A DNA stretch of 64,000 nt from assembly GCF_016907655.1 (NCBI RefSeq), contig NZ_JAFBCL010000001.1, positions 5,366,001 through 5,430,000 of the forward strand, read 5' to 3'. The stretch is from Saccharothrix algeriensis. GTDB lineage: Bacteria; Actinomycetota; Actinomycetes; Mycobacteriales; Pseudonocardiaceae. The notes under the pieces were generated by a model that worked only from the letters and a program-made list of their open reading frames with translations, ran no database searches and had not been told where the DNA came from. Position numbers and translations under genes: made by a program. Shown in pieces: positions 17,829 through 27,826 of the stretch (the stretch's first letter is position 1; the number at the start of each line of letters is the position of its first letter).

Positions 17829-18293
17829 GTGGGTGTCGGACGTGAGACTCGGCTGTCGGCGTGGATCGAGCGGTTCGCCGCGCACTTCGCCGAGGAGGGG
17901 ATCCCGCTGATCGGCGGGCGCATCCTCGGGTACCTGCTGGTGTGCCTGCCGTCGGAGCGGACGGCGGCGGAGCTGTCGCAGGAGCTGGAGGCGTCCAGCG
18001 GTTCCATCTCCACGAACCTGAAGTTCCTGGTCAACGCCGGCCTGGTGACCAAGCGGACGCGGCGGGGCCGGGAGGCGGCGCAGTACCGGATCAACGAGAA
18101 GAAGTGGGCCGACCTGGTGCAGCGCAAGCTGGACGCGCTGGTCAGCGTCCGCGAGCTGACCGAGGCCGGGATGCGGCTGATGAGCGGCGACCCGGAGCGG
18201 GCGATGCGGCTGCGCGCCGTGGACGACCTCTACACGTGGCTGGCGACGGAGCTGCCGGCCGTCTGGGAGCGCAGGCCCGGCTCGTCGAGGTGA
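17829..18293 (+). CDS. GbsR/MarR-type winged-helix regulator
   Basis: A 154-aa DNA-binding protein. The winged helix is at residues ~25-90: IPLIGGRILGYLLVCLPSERTAAELSQELEASSGSISTNLKFLVNAGLVTKRTRRGREAAQYRI, the pattern of GbsR-type MarR relatives. The C-terminal half is a dimerisation helix bundle. The GTG has a G-rich site (CAGGGGGT) 6 nt upstream. A TACTAT box at 17790-17795, in the 44-nt gap after cvnC, may give it its own promoter. It is convergent with ctaA and their coding ends overlap by 64 nt. Its targets are unknown; candidates are the conservon, ctaA and the adjacent ABC transporter. Confidence 0.85.
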   Translation: MGVGRETRLSAWIERFAAHFAEEGIPLIGGRILGYLLVCLPSERTAAELSQELEASSGSISTNLKFLVNAGLVTKRTRRGREAAQYRINEKKWADLVQRKLDALVSVRELTEAGMRLMSGDPERAMRLRAVDDLYTWLATELPAVWERRPGSSR

Positions 18294-19177
18294 GGCCGCA
18301 CGCGGGTCGCGGTCCACAGGTTCGCGGTGGCGATGACGACGGCGCCGGCGCCGAGCACGTGGACCGAGACCAGCACCTCGGGCACCCCGGTCCAGTACTG
18401 CACCATGCCCACCGCGCCCTGCGCGACCACCACGGCGACCAGGGTCGCGTAGGCGCGCCGGGCGTGGTGGCCGAGCATGAAGCCCAGCGCGACCAGCATC
18501 CCGAGGAACAGGAACAGCAGGTCGGCGTGGATCTGCGCCAGCGTGGGCACCGGCAGGTCGAGCCGGGGCGTGGCGGCGTCGCCCGCGTGCGGCCCGGCGG
18601 CGGTGACGAACGTGCCGGCCAGCATGAGCAGCCCCAGCACGACGGCCTGCACGACCTGGAGCCGCACGACGTTGCGCGACACCAGCGGCACGGCGGGCCC
18701 GTCGCCCTCGCGCAGCGCGGCGACCAGCAGCACCGCGGCCCAGACCAGCACCATCGACACCAGCATGTGGATGCTGACCGCCCACCACAGCAGGTCGATC
18801 AGCACGAGGATCCCGCCGATCACGGCCTGGAGCACCACGCCGCCGAGCTGGACGAGCGCGAGCTTGAGCACCCGCGGCCGGCGCGGCCGGTTGAACCAGG
18901 CGGACAGCACGCACAGCGCGGCGATGATGCCGACCACGCCGGTGAGGGTGCGGTTGCCGAACTCGACCCACTGGTTGAGCGGGGCGACCTCGGGGTGCTC
19001 GACCGGCACGAGGCTGCCGGCGACGCACTGCGGCCAGGTGGGGCACCCCAGCCCGGACCCGGTGACGCGCACGACCGACCCGGTGACCGCGATGCCGGCC
19101 TCGGCGATCACCACGGCGATGGCGAAGGCGCGCTGGAACTTGACGATCGGGGCGGTGAACCAGGGGGGCACGGTCAC
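18230..19177 (-). CDS. ctaA: Heme A synthase
   Basis: A 315-aa membrane protein of the CtaA/COX15 family that oxidises heme O to heme A for cytochrome c oxidase. It has eight hydrophobic helices in two four-helix bundles. Landmarks: GSVVRVTGSGLGCPTWPQC early, the two conserved cysteines of the Gram-positive CtaA loop being C at GLGCP and PQC, WVEFGNRTLTGVVG with a heme-ligand-type region, AVSIHMLVSMVLVW, and in the second half TLAQIHADLLFLFLG and VSVHVLGAGAVV, carrying the conserved histidines. The GTG at 19177 is used, with another at 19171; homology does not extend further up. The same gene lies next to an ABC transporter and mptB in M. tuberculosis (Rv1456c). Confidence 0.92.
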   Translation of the reverse strand: MTVPPWFTAPIVKFQRAFAIAVVIAEAGIAVTGSVVRVTGSGLGCPTWPQCVAGSLVPVEHPEVAPLNQWVEFGNRTLTGVVGIIAALCVLSAWFNRPRRPRVLKLALVQLGGVVLQAVIGGILVLIDLLWWAVSIHMLVSMVLVWAAVLLVAALREGDGPAVPLVSRNVVRLQVVQAVVLGLLMLAGTFVTAAGPHAGDAATPRLDLPVPTLAQIHADLLFLFLGMLVALGFMLGHHARRAYATLVAVVVAQGAVGMVQYWTGVPEVLVSVHVLGAGAVVIATANLWTATRVRPHLDEPGLRSQTAGSSVASHV

Positions 19178-19284
19178 CGATGGTAGGTACTGCGAGCTGA
19201 GAGGGCGCGCGCGGGTCCGGGTGATCGGGCGGCCCGGGGTCGCCGCGCCGGGCCGCGCGCGGTCCGCGTGGTCCGGCGCGGGGC

Positions 19285-20063
19285 CTAGCTCAGGCGCGTG
19301 GTGCGGGTGGCCAGGGCGGCGGCCCCCGCGCCCCACCCGAGCAGCACCAGCACCGGTCGCAGGCCGGGGGCGCGGCCGTCGACCACGGCGGTGTGCAAGC
19401 CTTCGGCCAGGGCCGCCGACGGCAGCAGCTCGACCACCGCGGACAGCGCCGGCGGCAGGTCGGCCACGCCCAGGGCGACGCCGCCGACCAGCAGCAGCAC
19501 GAACCAGACGATGTTGGCCAGCGCGAGCACGATCTCCGCGCGCAGCGCCCCGCCGAGCAGCACGCCCAGCGCGCCGAAGGCCAGGGTCCCCAGCGCCAGC
19601 AGCGCGGCGGCCCACAGCAGCCCGCCCGCGGCCGGCGGTCGCCAGCCCAGCGGCAGCGCCACGGCCACCAGGATCAGCACCTGCACCGCGACCACGGCGA
19701 ACCCGGCGGTGATCCGCCCGGCCACCAGCAGCCAGCGGGGCAGGGCGGTGGCGGCCAGCCGCTTGAGCACCCCGTAGCGGCGGTCGAAGCCGAGGGCGAT
19801 GGCCTGCCCGGTGAACGCCGAGGAGATCACCGCCAGCGCCAGCACGCGCGCCACCGCCGAGCCGGCCCGGGGTTCGGGCACCGGGATGACGGGCAGGAGC
19901 GCCAGCGCGACCAGCAGCGCGACCGGGATCAGCACGGTGAGCAGGACCTGCTCGCCGTTGCGCAGGGTCAGCACGGCTTCGGTGCGGGCCTGCGACCACA
20001 GCATCCGCGGGAGGCTGCCGCGGCCGGGCGCGGGGGTGAAGGTGCCGGGGGCGAAGGGTCCGG

Positions 20064-20067
<4 letters not shown>
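19285..20067 (-). CDS. ABC-2 type transporter permease
   Basis: A 260-aa membrane subunit of an ABC-2 exporter with six helices: after a hydrophilic start come VLLTVLIPVALLVALALL, AVISSAFTGQAIALGFDRRYGVLKRLAATALPR (the conserved loop of drug-export permeases), then LLVAGRITAGFAVVAVQVLILVAVAL and three more. The substrate is unknown; the gene order ctaA-permease-ATPase-mptB is conserved in actinobacteria, where the pair is often labelled antibiotic transport without proof. GTG start overlaps the stop of the ATPase gene as GTGA. It follows the ATPase in one operon; ctaA lies 107 nt downstream and may belong to it. Confidence 0.9.
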
Positions 20068-20996
<929 letters not shown>

Positions 20997-21132
20997 GACG
21001 GCAGAGCCTAGGGCGTGGCGCGGGGGAGCGCGGGGGTGGGGTCAGCCCCACCGGGGTGGTCGGGGTTCCCTCAGGGTTTCCTCGGGGGCAATCCGGATAG
21101 TTCCGGGCCGGTGGCGCGGACAGGATTCCGGT

Positions 21133-21750
21133 GTGGCGCAGATCCGGGGGAAAAGACGTGCGGCGGTGTTGCCGCTGGCCGTCGCGGGCCTTGTCCTGTC
21201 GTTGCTCCCGATCGGTTACCTGCACGTGGTGGCGGTCGGCGAGTTGAGCCCGATCAGCCACACGATCAGCGATTACATCTTCGTCGCCAACGGCTCGGGG
21301 TTGCTGGCGGTGACGGCGCTGTCGCTGGCGGCGGCGTCCGTGGCGCTGCTGGTGGTGCTGGTCCGGCGGGGTTTGCCCAGGCGGGGGCCGGTGGCGGTGC
21401 TGATGGGGCTGTGGGCGGCGGGGTTGGCGGTGGCCGCGGTGTTCCCGACCGACCCGACCGGGGCGCCCACGTCGTTCTCCGGCGCGGTGCACCGGTACGC
21501 GGGCGCGGTGATGTTCGCGAGCCTGCCGCTGGCCGGTTACCTGATTTCCCGCCGGTTCATTTCCTGTACCGCCGTGCGTCGTTTTTCCGTCGCGGCCGGG
21601 ATCACCTCGTTGGCATTCATGGCCAGCCACGTGACGCTGTCCTACGAAGGGGCCGTGCTGCTCGGCCTTTTCGAGCGCGTGCTGTTCGCCCTGCTGTACG
21701 GCCTGCTGTTCGCGCTGGCCGCCGCCGTCGGGCGGGAGGTGCGGTCGTGA
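21133..21750 (+). CDS. DUF998 membrane protein
   Basis: A 205-aa integral membrane protein with six predicted helices and the DUF998 look: GYLHVVAVGELSPISHTISDYIF near the start (the conserved histidine and SDY), VFPTDPTGAPTSFSGAVHRYAGAVMF in the middle. Function unknown; some DUF998 proteins are sensor or channel-like. The GTG at 21133 is chosen because the helix I region begins just after; no strong ribosome site is seen. Its stop overlaps the next gene start as GTGA, so the two are translationally coupled. Confidence 0.8.
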   Translation: MAQIRGKRRAAVLPLAVAGLVLSLLPIGYLHVVAVGELSPISHTISDYIFVANGSGLLAVTALSLAAASVALLVVLVRRGLPRRGPVAVLMGLWAAGLAVAAVFPTDPTGAPTSFSGAVHRYAGAVMFASLPLAGYLISRRFISCTAVRRFSVAAGITSLAFMASHVTLSYEGAVLLGLFERVLFALLYGLLFALAAAVGREVRS

Positions 21751-23768
21751 CCTGGCTCGCCGTGGTCCTGGCGGTGGTCGGCGCGGCGTTCTTCGCCTTC
21801 GCCGCCCGGTTGCAGCACGACGCCGTGCACGCCGCCGGGGGCGCCCTGCGCGTGCCGGCCCTGCTGCGCCGGCCGCGCTGGCTGGCGGGCCTGGCGCTGC
21901 TGGTCGCGGGCTCCGCGGTGCACGCGGTGGCGCTGGGCATGGCGCCGCTGAGCGTCGTGCAGCCCGTCGGCGTGCTCGCCATCGGCATCACCGCGGTGCT
22001 CGACGGCCGCCGCCGCGAACTGCCGGCCGTGGCGCTGACCACGGCCGGGGTCGGGGCGTTCGTGCTCCTCGCGGCGGGCAGCGCCACGGCCACCCCGGTC
22101 GCGCCGGAGGCCGAGCTGACCGCCGGGCTGCTGGCGCTGGGCCTGGTGTCCGCGCCCGGCCTGCTCGGCGTGCTGGCGACCCGGCCGGCCGTGCGCGCGC
22201 TGGGCTTCGGCGCGGCGGGCGGCGTCGCCTACGGCTACGTCTCGGTGCTCATGCGCTCGGTGTCCCAGGACGTCCAGCAGGGCGCGGTGGCGTGGTCGAC
22301 CGGTCTCTCGGCGGCGGGCATCGCCGCCGCCCTGCTCGTCGGCGGCTGGTTCACCCAGCACGCCTACGCCAGTGGGCCGCCGCACCTGGCGGTGGCCTGC
22401 CTCACCGTGGTGGACCCGCTCGTCGCCGTCGGCATCGGCGCGGGGCTGCTGGGGGAGGCGACCCGGACCAGCGGGCCGGTCGCCCTGGCCGAACTCGCCT
22501 GCGCCGCCGCCGCCGTCGGCGGGGTCGCGCTGCTGGCCCGCAAGCAGGACCTTCCCGCACCTACCAGATCGGAGAGCACAGTGAACGACGGTCGCGCCAT
22601 GCGGATCGTGATCGCCGCGGAGACGTTCCCCCCGGACGTCAACGGCGCCGCCCGGTTCGCCCACCGCCTCGCCACCGGCCTCGCCGGCCGCGGCCACGAC
22701 GTGCACGTGATCGCCGTCGACCCGGTCGGCGCGGCCCGCACCGAGCACGTCGACGGCATCACCGTCCACCGGCTCAGGTCGCACCGCACGCCGTTCCACC
22801 GCACGTTCCGCATCGGCCTGCCGTGGCAGGTGGACAAGGACGTGCGGGCGCTGCTCGCGCGGCTGCGGCCGGACCTGGTGCACGTCCAGGCGCACTTCGT
22901 GGTGGGCCGGTACGTGCTGCGGCACGCGGCGGAGATGGGCGTGCCGACGGTGGCCACCAACCACTTCATGCCGGAGAACCTGTTCGGCCACGCGCGCGTC
23001 CCGGCGTGGCTGCGGGGCGTCGCCGCGCGCTGGGCCTACCGCGACCTGGCCCGGGTGTTCGGCCGGGCCGACGTGGTCACCGCGCCGACGCCGCGCGCCG
23101 TGCAGCTGCTGCACGACAACGGTTTCCCGGCCCGCGCGGTCCCGGTCTCGTGCGGCATCGACATCGACCGCTACCGCCTGCGCCCGGCCGTGCGGACCAA
23201 CGAGGGGCCGACGGTGCTGTTCGTGGGCCGCCTGGACGAGGAGAAGCGGGTCGACGAGCTGCTGCGCGCGGTGGCGCTGGTGCCCAGCCTGCACGCCGAC
23301 GTCGTGGGCGACGGCTCGTGCCGGGCGCGGTGGGAGCAGCTGGCCGCGCAGCTGGGCATCGCCGACCGCGTGCGCTTCCGCGGCTTCGTGGGGGAGGAGG
23401 AGCTGCTGGACGCCTACAAGGGCGCGGACGTGTTCTGCATGCCGGGCATCGCGGAGCTGCAGAGCCTGGCGACCATGGAGGCGATGGCCGCGGGCAAGCC
23501 GGTGGTGGTGGCCGACGCGATGGCCCTGCCGCACCTGTGCCGGCCGGGGCGCAACGGCTGGCTGTTCACGCCCGGCGACGTCGCGGGGCTGGCCGACCGC
23601 CTCCACTCGGTGACCGCCGACCCGGCGGTGACGGCGCGGATGGGCGCGGCCAGCAGCGAGCTGATCGCGTCGCACGCGATCGGGTCGACGCTGGCGGCGT
23701 TCGAGTCGCTGTACGCGCGGGCGATCGGCCTGCCCGCGGTGGTGCGGCCGGCGGCGGTGGCGGCCTGA
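21747..23768 (+). CDS. In-frame fusion of DMT-type membrane domain and GT4 glycosyltransferase
   Basis: A continuous 673-codon frame with no stop between two parts. Residues 1-~270 hold nine hydrophobic helices resembling a drug/metabolite (DMT/EamA or NIPA-like) carrier: AARLQHDAVHAAGG, LSVVQPVGVLAIGITAVL, GVAYGYVSVLMRSV. Residues ~279-673 form a complete GT4 transferase: AETFPPDVNGAARFAHRLA, HVQAHFVVGRYV, VLFVGRLDEEKRVDELLRA, and the EX7E region GIAELQSLATMEAM. At the joint a GGAG site (22571-22574) sits 6 nt before an in-frame GTG (22581), with an ATG at 22599. So the cell may make a fusion, a free transferase, or both. Nine helices would leave the transferase in the cytoplasm if the N-terminus is outside. 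It starts by GTGA overlap with the DUF998 gene. Likely donor GDP-mannose or UDP-sugar; not resolved. Confidence 0.75.
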   Translation: MTWLAVVLAVVGAAFFAFAARLQHDAVHAAGGALRVPALLRRPRWLAGLALLVAGSAVHAVALGMAPLSVVQPVGVLAIGITAVLDGRRRELPAVALTTAGVGAFVLLAAGSATATPVAPEAELTAGLLALGLVSAPGLLGVLATRPAVRALGFGAAGGVAYGYVSVLMRSVSQDVQQGAVAWSTGLSAAGIAAALLVGGWFTQHAYASGPPHLAVACLTVVDPLVAVGIGAGLLGEATRTSGPVALAELACAAAAVGGVALLARKQDLPAPTRSESTVNDGRAMRIVIAAETFPPDVNGAARFAHRLATGLAGRGHDVHVIAVDPVGAARTEHVDGITVHRLRSHRTPFHRTFRIGLPWQVDKDVRALLARLRPDLVHVQAHFVVGRYVLRHAAEMGVPTVATNHFMPENLFGHARVPAWLRGVAARWAYRDLARVFGRADVVTAPTPRAVQLLHDNGFPARAVPVSCGIDIDRYRLRPAVRTNEGPTVLFVGRLDEEKRVDELLRAVALVPSLHADVVGDGSCRARWEQLAAQLGIADRVRFRGFVGEEELLDAYKGADVFCMPGIAELQSLATMEAMAAGKPVVVADAMALPHLCRPGRNGWLFTPGDVAGLADRLHSVTADPAVTARMGAASSELIASHAIGSTLAAFESLYARAIGLPAVVRPAAVAA

Positions 23769-23826
23769 CGGCGCGCCCCGCGCGGGGGCGCCCGGCGCGC
23801 CGGGTCGCGGGCCCGGCGCCCGCGGG

Positions 23827-26800
23827 TCAGTCGTCGTCCACCCCGGTGGCCTGCAGCCGCGCGATCCGCTGCGCGACCCGGAGGCCGCCGGGGCCCAGCA
23901 CGGGCCGGCCGGAGGGGTCCAGGGTGGTCAGGAAGCGGAACAGCATCGCGTGGCCCTCCAGCCGCTTGAGCAGCCCGCCCGGCACGTCGCCCGCGAAGTC
24001 CACGAAGGACGACTGCTCCACCAGGTTGCGCGCGATGCGCCGCCGCGCCTTCAGCGGCACCCACCACGTCGTCACCAGCAGCAGCACCAGGCCGAACGAC
24101 AGCGCCGTGGCCAGCACCGCCTCCCAGCCGACGAACCGCAGCGTGAGCACCTGCACCGCCGCCGCGCCCACCAGCAGGACCGACCCGTACACGGCGGCCC
24201 ACCCGGCGGTCGCGGCGGCGGGCGGCTCGGCGTGCTCGGTCTCCCACCGGCCGCCGACCCTGCGCCACCGCTGGAGCGAGCGCCCCAGCCGCAGCGAGGC
24301 CACCACGCCGAACAGGATCGCCACCGCCGTGCCGACCACCACCAGCGACGCGTCCACGTCGTAGAGCCGGTACCGGACCACGGCCCAGATCCCGGCCACG
24401 ATCAGCGCGACCACCAGCACCCGCAGCAGCAGCCGGGGCCGCACGCGGATGCCCTTGAGCACCGCCAGCGGCGTCCCGACCGGCGCGGGCAGGCTGCCGA
24501 TCACCAGCAGCCCCACCACCACGAGCGCCACCCCGCCGACGGCCACCATGCCGGTGACCGCCCGCTCGCCGGTGTCGCCCGCGGTCAGCGCGGTCCGCGT
24601 GCGGTCGACGGCCACGGCCATCAGCGGTATCACCGGCGAGAGCAGCACCAGCCCGTGCAGCAGCGTCCCGGAGCGCAGCGCGGCGTAGCCGAAGGCGGCC
24701 AGCAGGGTGCCGCTGCCGAACGCCGCCGCCGGCCCCACCGCCCACGGCGGCAGCAGGTCGAACAGCGCCAGCACCAGCAGCGCGCCGCCCAGCGCGAACC
24801 CCAGCAGCCCCAGGAACTGCGCGAGCTGCCCGCCCCTGGTCAGCCCGGTGATCGTCCAGTACGGCAGCAGCGCCGCCCCGCGCAGCGCGCGGGTCAGCGG
24901 CTTCGCCGGGCCGAGCCCGGACTGCTCGCTGTCGGCCACGGTGATCGCCACCGCGGCGGCCGTCGCCGCCGTCCGGATCACCTGGTCGCTGGAGGCTTCC
25001 TGGGACAGCGGCTCGCGCCCGATCCCGGCGCGGTCGAACGCGCTCAGCGCCTCCATGCCGATCTCGACCCGCTCGGCGTCGGTGCGCGCCGGCAGCTTCG
25101 CCAGCAGCGCCGCCTGCTCCTCCAGGAACAGCTCCCCGCGCGAGCGCCGGTCCGCGCCCTCGTTGCGGTCGGCCAGGATCGCCGCGCGCAGGGCGGGCAG
25201 CTCCTCGCAGATGATCCGCACGTGCAGGCCCCACGCGGCCAGCTCCGCCAGCGCCCGGCAGGTCGGCGGGTGGTCGCCCTCGGGGTCGGCGTAGACCGCG
25301 GCCAGCTCCTCGGTCGCCGCCTCCACGGCGGGCCGCAGCCGGTCGGGCACGCCGTCGCCGAACAGCCCGCGCACCAGGCCGCCGACCAGCTCCTCGGCCC
25401 GCTGCCGGGGCGGGGCCCCGCCGCCGGCGAGCCGGTCGATGCGCAGCAGGCGGCCGGGGTCGAACACGACCTTGCACAGCATGGTCGCGCCGTCCATCCG
25501 GCCCCAGATCCAGTCGTTGACCCGCCAGGACCGCTTGAGGAACCCGGAGAACCGGCTCAGCGACGCGCCGCCCGCCTTGTCGTCGGGGGTCACGCTGTGG
25601 TCGGCGAACGCGTTGCGCGTCTGGAGGCTGATCTGCACCAGGTCCACGGCCTGGTCCGGGCCGGGGCGCGCCTCGTCGGCCAGGCAGGTCGCCGCGACCT
25701 CCAGCGCCAGCACCCGTGACAGCCACAGGTCGCCGCCCACCAGCCCGGCCGCGGCCTCGTCGGCGGTGCGCGCCTCGGTCAGCAGCGCGCGCCAGGACTT
25801 CAGCCCCGCCATGGCCACCCGGTCGTCGTCGAGCCGGTCGAGCACGTCGCGCGCGTCGCCGAGGATGCCGCCGATGCGCTCCACCTGGGTCCGCACCCGC
25901 TGCCCGGCGCCGTCGGCGGAGAGCATCCCGGCGGCGAACGCCTCCACCCGGCCCTCCCAGTAGGCTTGGTTCAGCGGCTGCTGCTCACCGGTCGTCCACT
26001 GGGCGTCCAGCTCGGCGCGGGCCGACCGCAGCCGCGCGCGCACCTGGAACAGGTTGGTTCGGGCGTGCGCCAGCCGGCCCTCCTCGTCCAGGCTGTCGGG
26101 CACCACCCAGACCATGCGCTTGAGCAGGTCCATCGCGGCCGAGGCGAGCCGGTCGGCCATCCCGACGCCCCACGGCCAGCCGGCCGCGGGCAGCGCGGCG
26201 GGCTGCGGCCTGGTCGGCACGTAGGGCAGGGCGCCCCACTTGGCCAGGTGCGACCGCTGCGCCGCCTCGGCCGCCGCCCGCACCCGCTCGAAGGTCCACC
26301 CGGCCGCGTTCGCGCCCGGCACCTCGAACTGCCGGGCGGTGATGTCCCGCGCCGCGTGGCGGATCCGCACGTCCTCGTAGTGGTCGTGCAGGGTCGACGC
26401 CAGCGCGTAGAGCTTGCCGGTGACCGAGCCGCCCGCCGCGAGCCGGTCCAGCAGCGCGCTGCGCCCGCCCCGCCGGGACGCGGCCAGGCGGTTGTGCTCC
26501 TCGATCCGCTCCACGTAGGTGCGGCTGCTCTGGCTGGTCAGCGCGGCGAGCAGCTTCGCGCCGGTGCCGATGGTGCTGGGCAGCGCGCCGTCCACCGGGG
26601 CGGTGACCTCGTCGGCGGACTCGCGCGCGTGCGGGAAGACCAGCAGCATCACCCGCCGCACCGGGCCCTCGGCGGGCATCCGGTCGATGGCGTCGAGGGC
26701 CTCCCGGGTCGGGGTGTTGACCAGCACGCCGCCGTCGACCGCGTACCGGGACCGGTTGTCCGAGCCGTTCGCCCACGACGCGACCTCGGCCATGTTCGGG

Positions 26801-27492
26801 CGGTCGCCGCCGGCGGCCTCCGGCGTGACCGGCACGTAGGAGGGCTCGAAGGCGAACGGGAACGACGCCGACGAGCGCGCGGCCAGCGCCATCCGGTCCA
26901 CCAGGGTCGGCAGCCCGTCGGCGGCGAAGTCGTCCCGCTCGCCGGCCGGGTCCCGGCGGAACCAGAAGCTGCCCTGGTGGGAGGACTGGACGAGGGTCTG
27001 GCCCAGGTCGTCGTGGCTGACGGTCGGCACGCCCGCCAGCAGGGTCGTCGTGATGCGCAGGTCCACCGGCCGCTCGTCGACCGGGGTCGGCGCGAAGTCC
27101 GTGGTCAGCCGGTCGAGCGCTTCACGCAGGCGGGGCAGGAAGAACTCGTCGCCCTTGAGCAGCGAGACGGGGGAGCCGCGGAACGGGGTGCGCAGCAGCT
27201 GCTCCATCCGCCCCTGCTCGGCCCACAGGTCGCGCAGGCGCTCCAGCTTGGCGTTCGCGTTGACCTGCGACAGCGCCAGCGCCGCGCCGTTGATGCCGCC
27301 GGCGGAGGTGCCGGTGATGACATCGGCCCGCGCCGTGCTGCCCACCGCGGCCAGCAGGTCGGCGTACGCGCCGTCCCCCCTCGTCAACCGGTCGAGTTCG
27401 AGCACCACCCCGCCCATCCACACGGCCAGGCTGACCCCGCCGTTGAGGACGACGGCGAACCGGATCTGCTCCTGCGGCACGTCGGCCACCAC
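23827..27492 (-). CDS. Large patatin-like phospholipase with DUF3376 and membrane C-terminus
   Basis: A 1221-aa protein, much longer than simple patatins. The N-terminal ~290 residues are a patatin lipid acyl hydrolase: oxyanion region NGGVSLAVWMGG, nucleophile GTSAGGING and the catalytic aspartate in VDGGVLVNTP. The middle (~400-880) is helical and matches the DUF3376 style of actinobacterial patatins. From ~890 to ~1170 there are about ten hydrophobic segments (ALLVLALFDLLPPWAVG, VVVGLLVIGSLPAPVG, VLVVALIVAGIWAVV), so the enzyme is membrane-bound. A soluble tail (DFAGDVPGGLLKRLEGHAMLF) follows. GTG 27492 is adjacent to a second GTG. It stands alone, convergent with the fusion gene, and likely acts on membrane lipids; substrate unknown. 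Confidence 0.85.
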   Translation of the reverse strand: MVADVPQEQIRFAVVLNGGVSLAVWMGGVVLELDRLTRGDGAYADLLAAVGSTARADVITGTSAGGINGAALALSQVNANAKLERLRDLWAEQGRMEQLLRTPFRGSPVSLLKGDEFFLPRLREALDRLTTDFAPTPVDERPVDLRITTTLLAGVPTVSHDDLGQTLVQSSHQGSFWFRRDPAGERDDFAADGLPTLVDRMALAARSSASFPFAFEPSYVPVTPEAAGGDRPNMAEVASWANGSDNRSRYAVDGGVLVNTPTREALDAIDRMPAEGPVRRVMLLVFPHARESADEVTAPVDGALPSTIGTGAKLLAALTSQSSRTYVERIEEHNRLAASRRGGRSALLDRLAAGGSVTGKLYALASTLHDHYEDVRIRHAARDITARQFEVPGANAAGWTFERVRAAAEAAQRSHLAKWGALPYVPTRPQPAALPAAGWPWGVGMADRLASAAMDLLKRMVWVVPDSLDEEGRLAHARTNLFQVRARLRSARAELDAQWTTGEQQPLNQAYWEGRVEAFAAGMLSADGAGQRVRTQVERIGGILGDARDVLDRLDDDRVAMAGLKSWRALLTEARTADEAAAGLVGGDLWLSRVLALEVAATCLADEARPGPDQAVDLVQISLQTRNAFADHSVTPDDKAGGASLSRFSGFLKRSWRVNDWIWGRMDGATMLCKVVFDPGRLLRIDRLAGGGAPPRQRAEELVGGLVRGLFGDGVPDRLRPAVEAATEELAAVYADPEGDHPPTCRALAELAAWGLHVRIICEELPALRAAILADRNEGADRRSRGELFLEEQAALLAKLPARTDAERVEIGMEALSAFDRAGIGREPLSQEASSDQVIRTAATAAAVAITVADSEQSGLGPAKPLTRALRGAALLPYWTITGLTRGGQLAQFLGLLGFALGGALLVLALFDLLPPWAVGPAAAFGSGTLLAAFGYAALRSGTLLHGLVLLSPVIPLMAVAVDRTRTALTAGDTGERAVTGMVAVGGVALVVVGLLVIGSLPAPVGTPLAVLKGIRVRPRLLLRVLVVALIVAGIWAVVRYRLYDVDASLVVVGTAVAILFGVVASLRLGRSLQRWRRVGGRWETEHAEPPAAATAGWAAVYGSVLLVGAAAVQVLTLRFVGWEAVLATALSFGLVLLLVTTWWVPLKARRRIARNLVEQSSFVDFAGDVPGGLLKRLEGHAMLFRFLTTLDPSGRPVLGPGGLRVAQRIARLQATGVDDD

Positions 27493-27557
27493 GCGCTCCC
27501 TCCCCGGATGCGGACGGGCGGATCCTCCCAGGTACCGGTAGGTCGCCCGCCGGAAGC

Positions 27558-27583
27558 AACGGGTTACACCCCGAACGGGTTAC
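27558..27583. repeat. Direct repeat upstream of the patatin gene
   Basis: AACGGGTTAC occurs at 27558-27567 and again at 27574-27583, 16 nt start to start, about 75 nt upstream of the patatin GTG. Spacing of roughly one and a half turns fits a regulator site, but no regulator can be named. Confidence 0.4.
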
Positions 27584-27694
27584 GCCGACCGACTCCAACT
27601 CCGAACGGCAACCAGACGCCTTCCCGACGCCACCCGCGCCCCTCCACCGCTCTTCACGCAGGAATGCCGCACCCAGTGCACACACCGGTCGCTT

Positions 27695-27826
27695 CGTGTT
27701 CTCCTCCCCGTACAGCCTGGGCGCAGCCCAATCAGATTTGTCCGGGGGTGTCAAGCACGCTTTACCGCTTGACACCCCCGGACAAATCTGATTGCCTTCG
27801 GCAGGCCGTACGGGGAGGAGAACACG
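27695..27826 (+). repeat. Palindromic element, copy 1 (28-bp stem inside a 19-bp outer stem)
   Basis: Outer arms 27695-27713 and 27808-27826 are perfectly complementary over 19 bp. Inside, 27729-27756 pairs with 27767-27794, a perfect 28-bp stem closed by the 10-nt loop acgctttacc. GCCTG (27715-27719) also pairs with CAGGC (27802-27806). A second, inverted copy with the same outline lies at 27994-28118. The whole gap 27493-28220 between the patatin gene and mptB holds these elements; short open frames through them are by-products of the palindromes. Confidence 0.9.
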
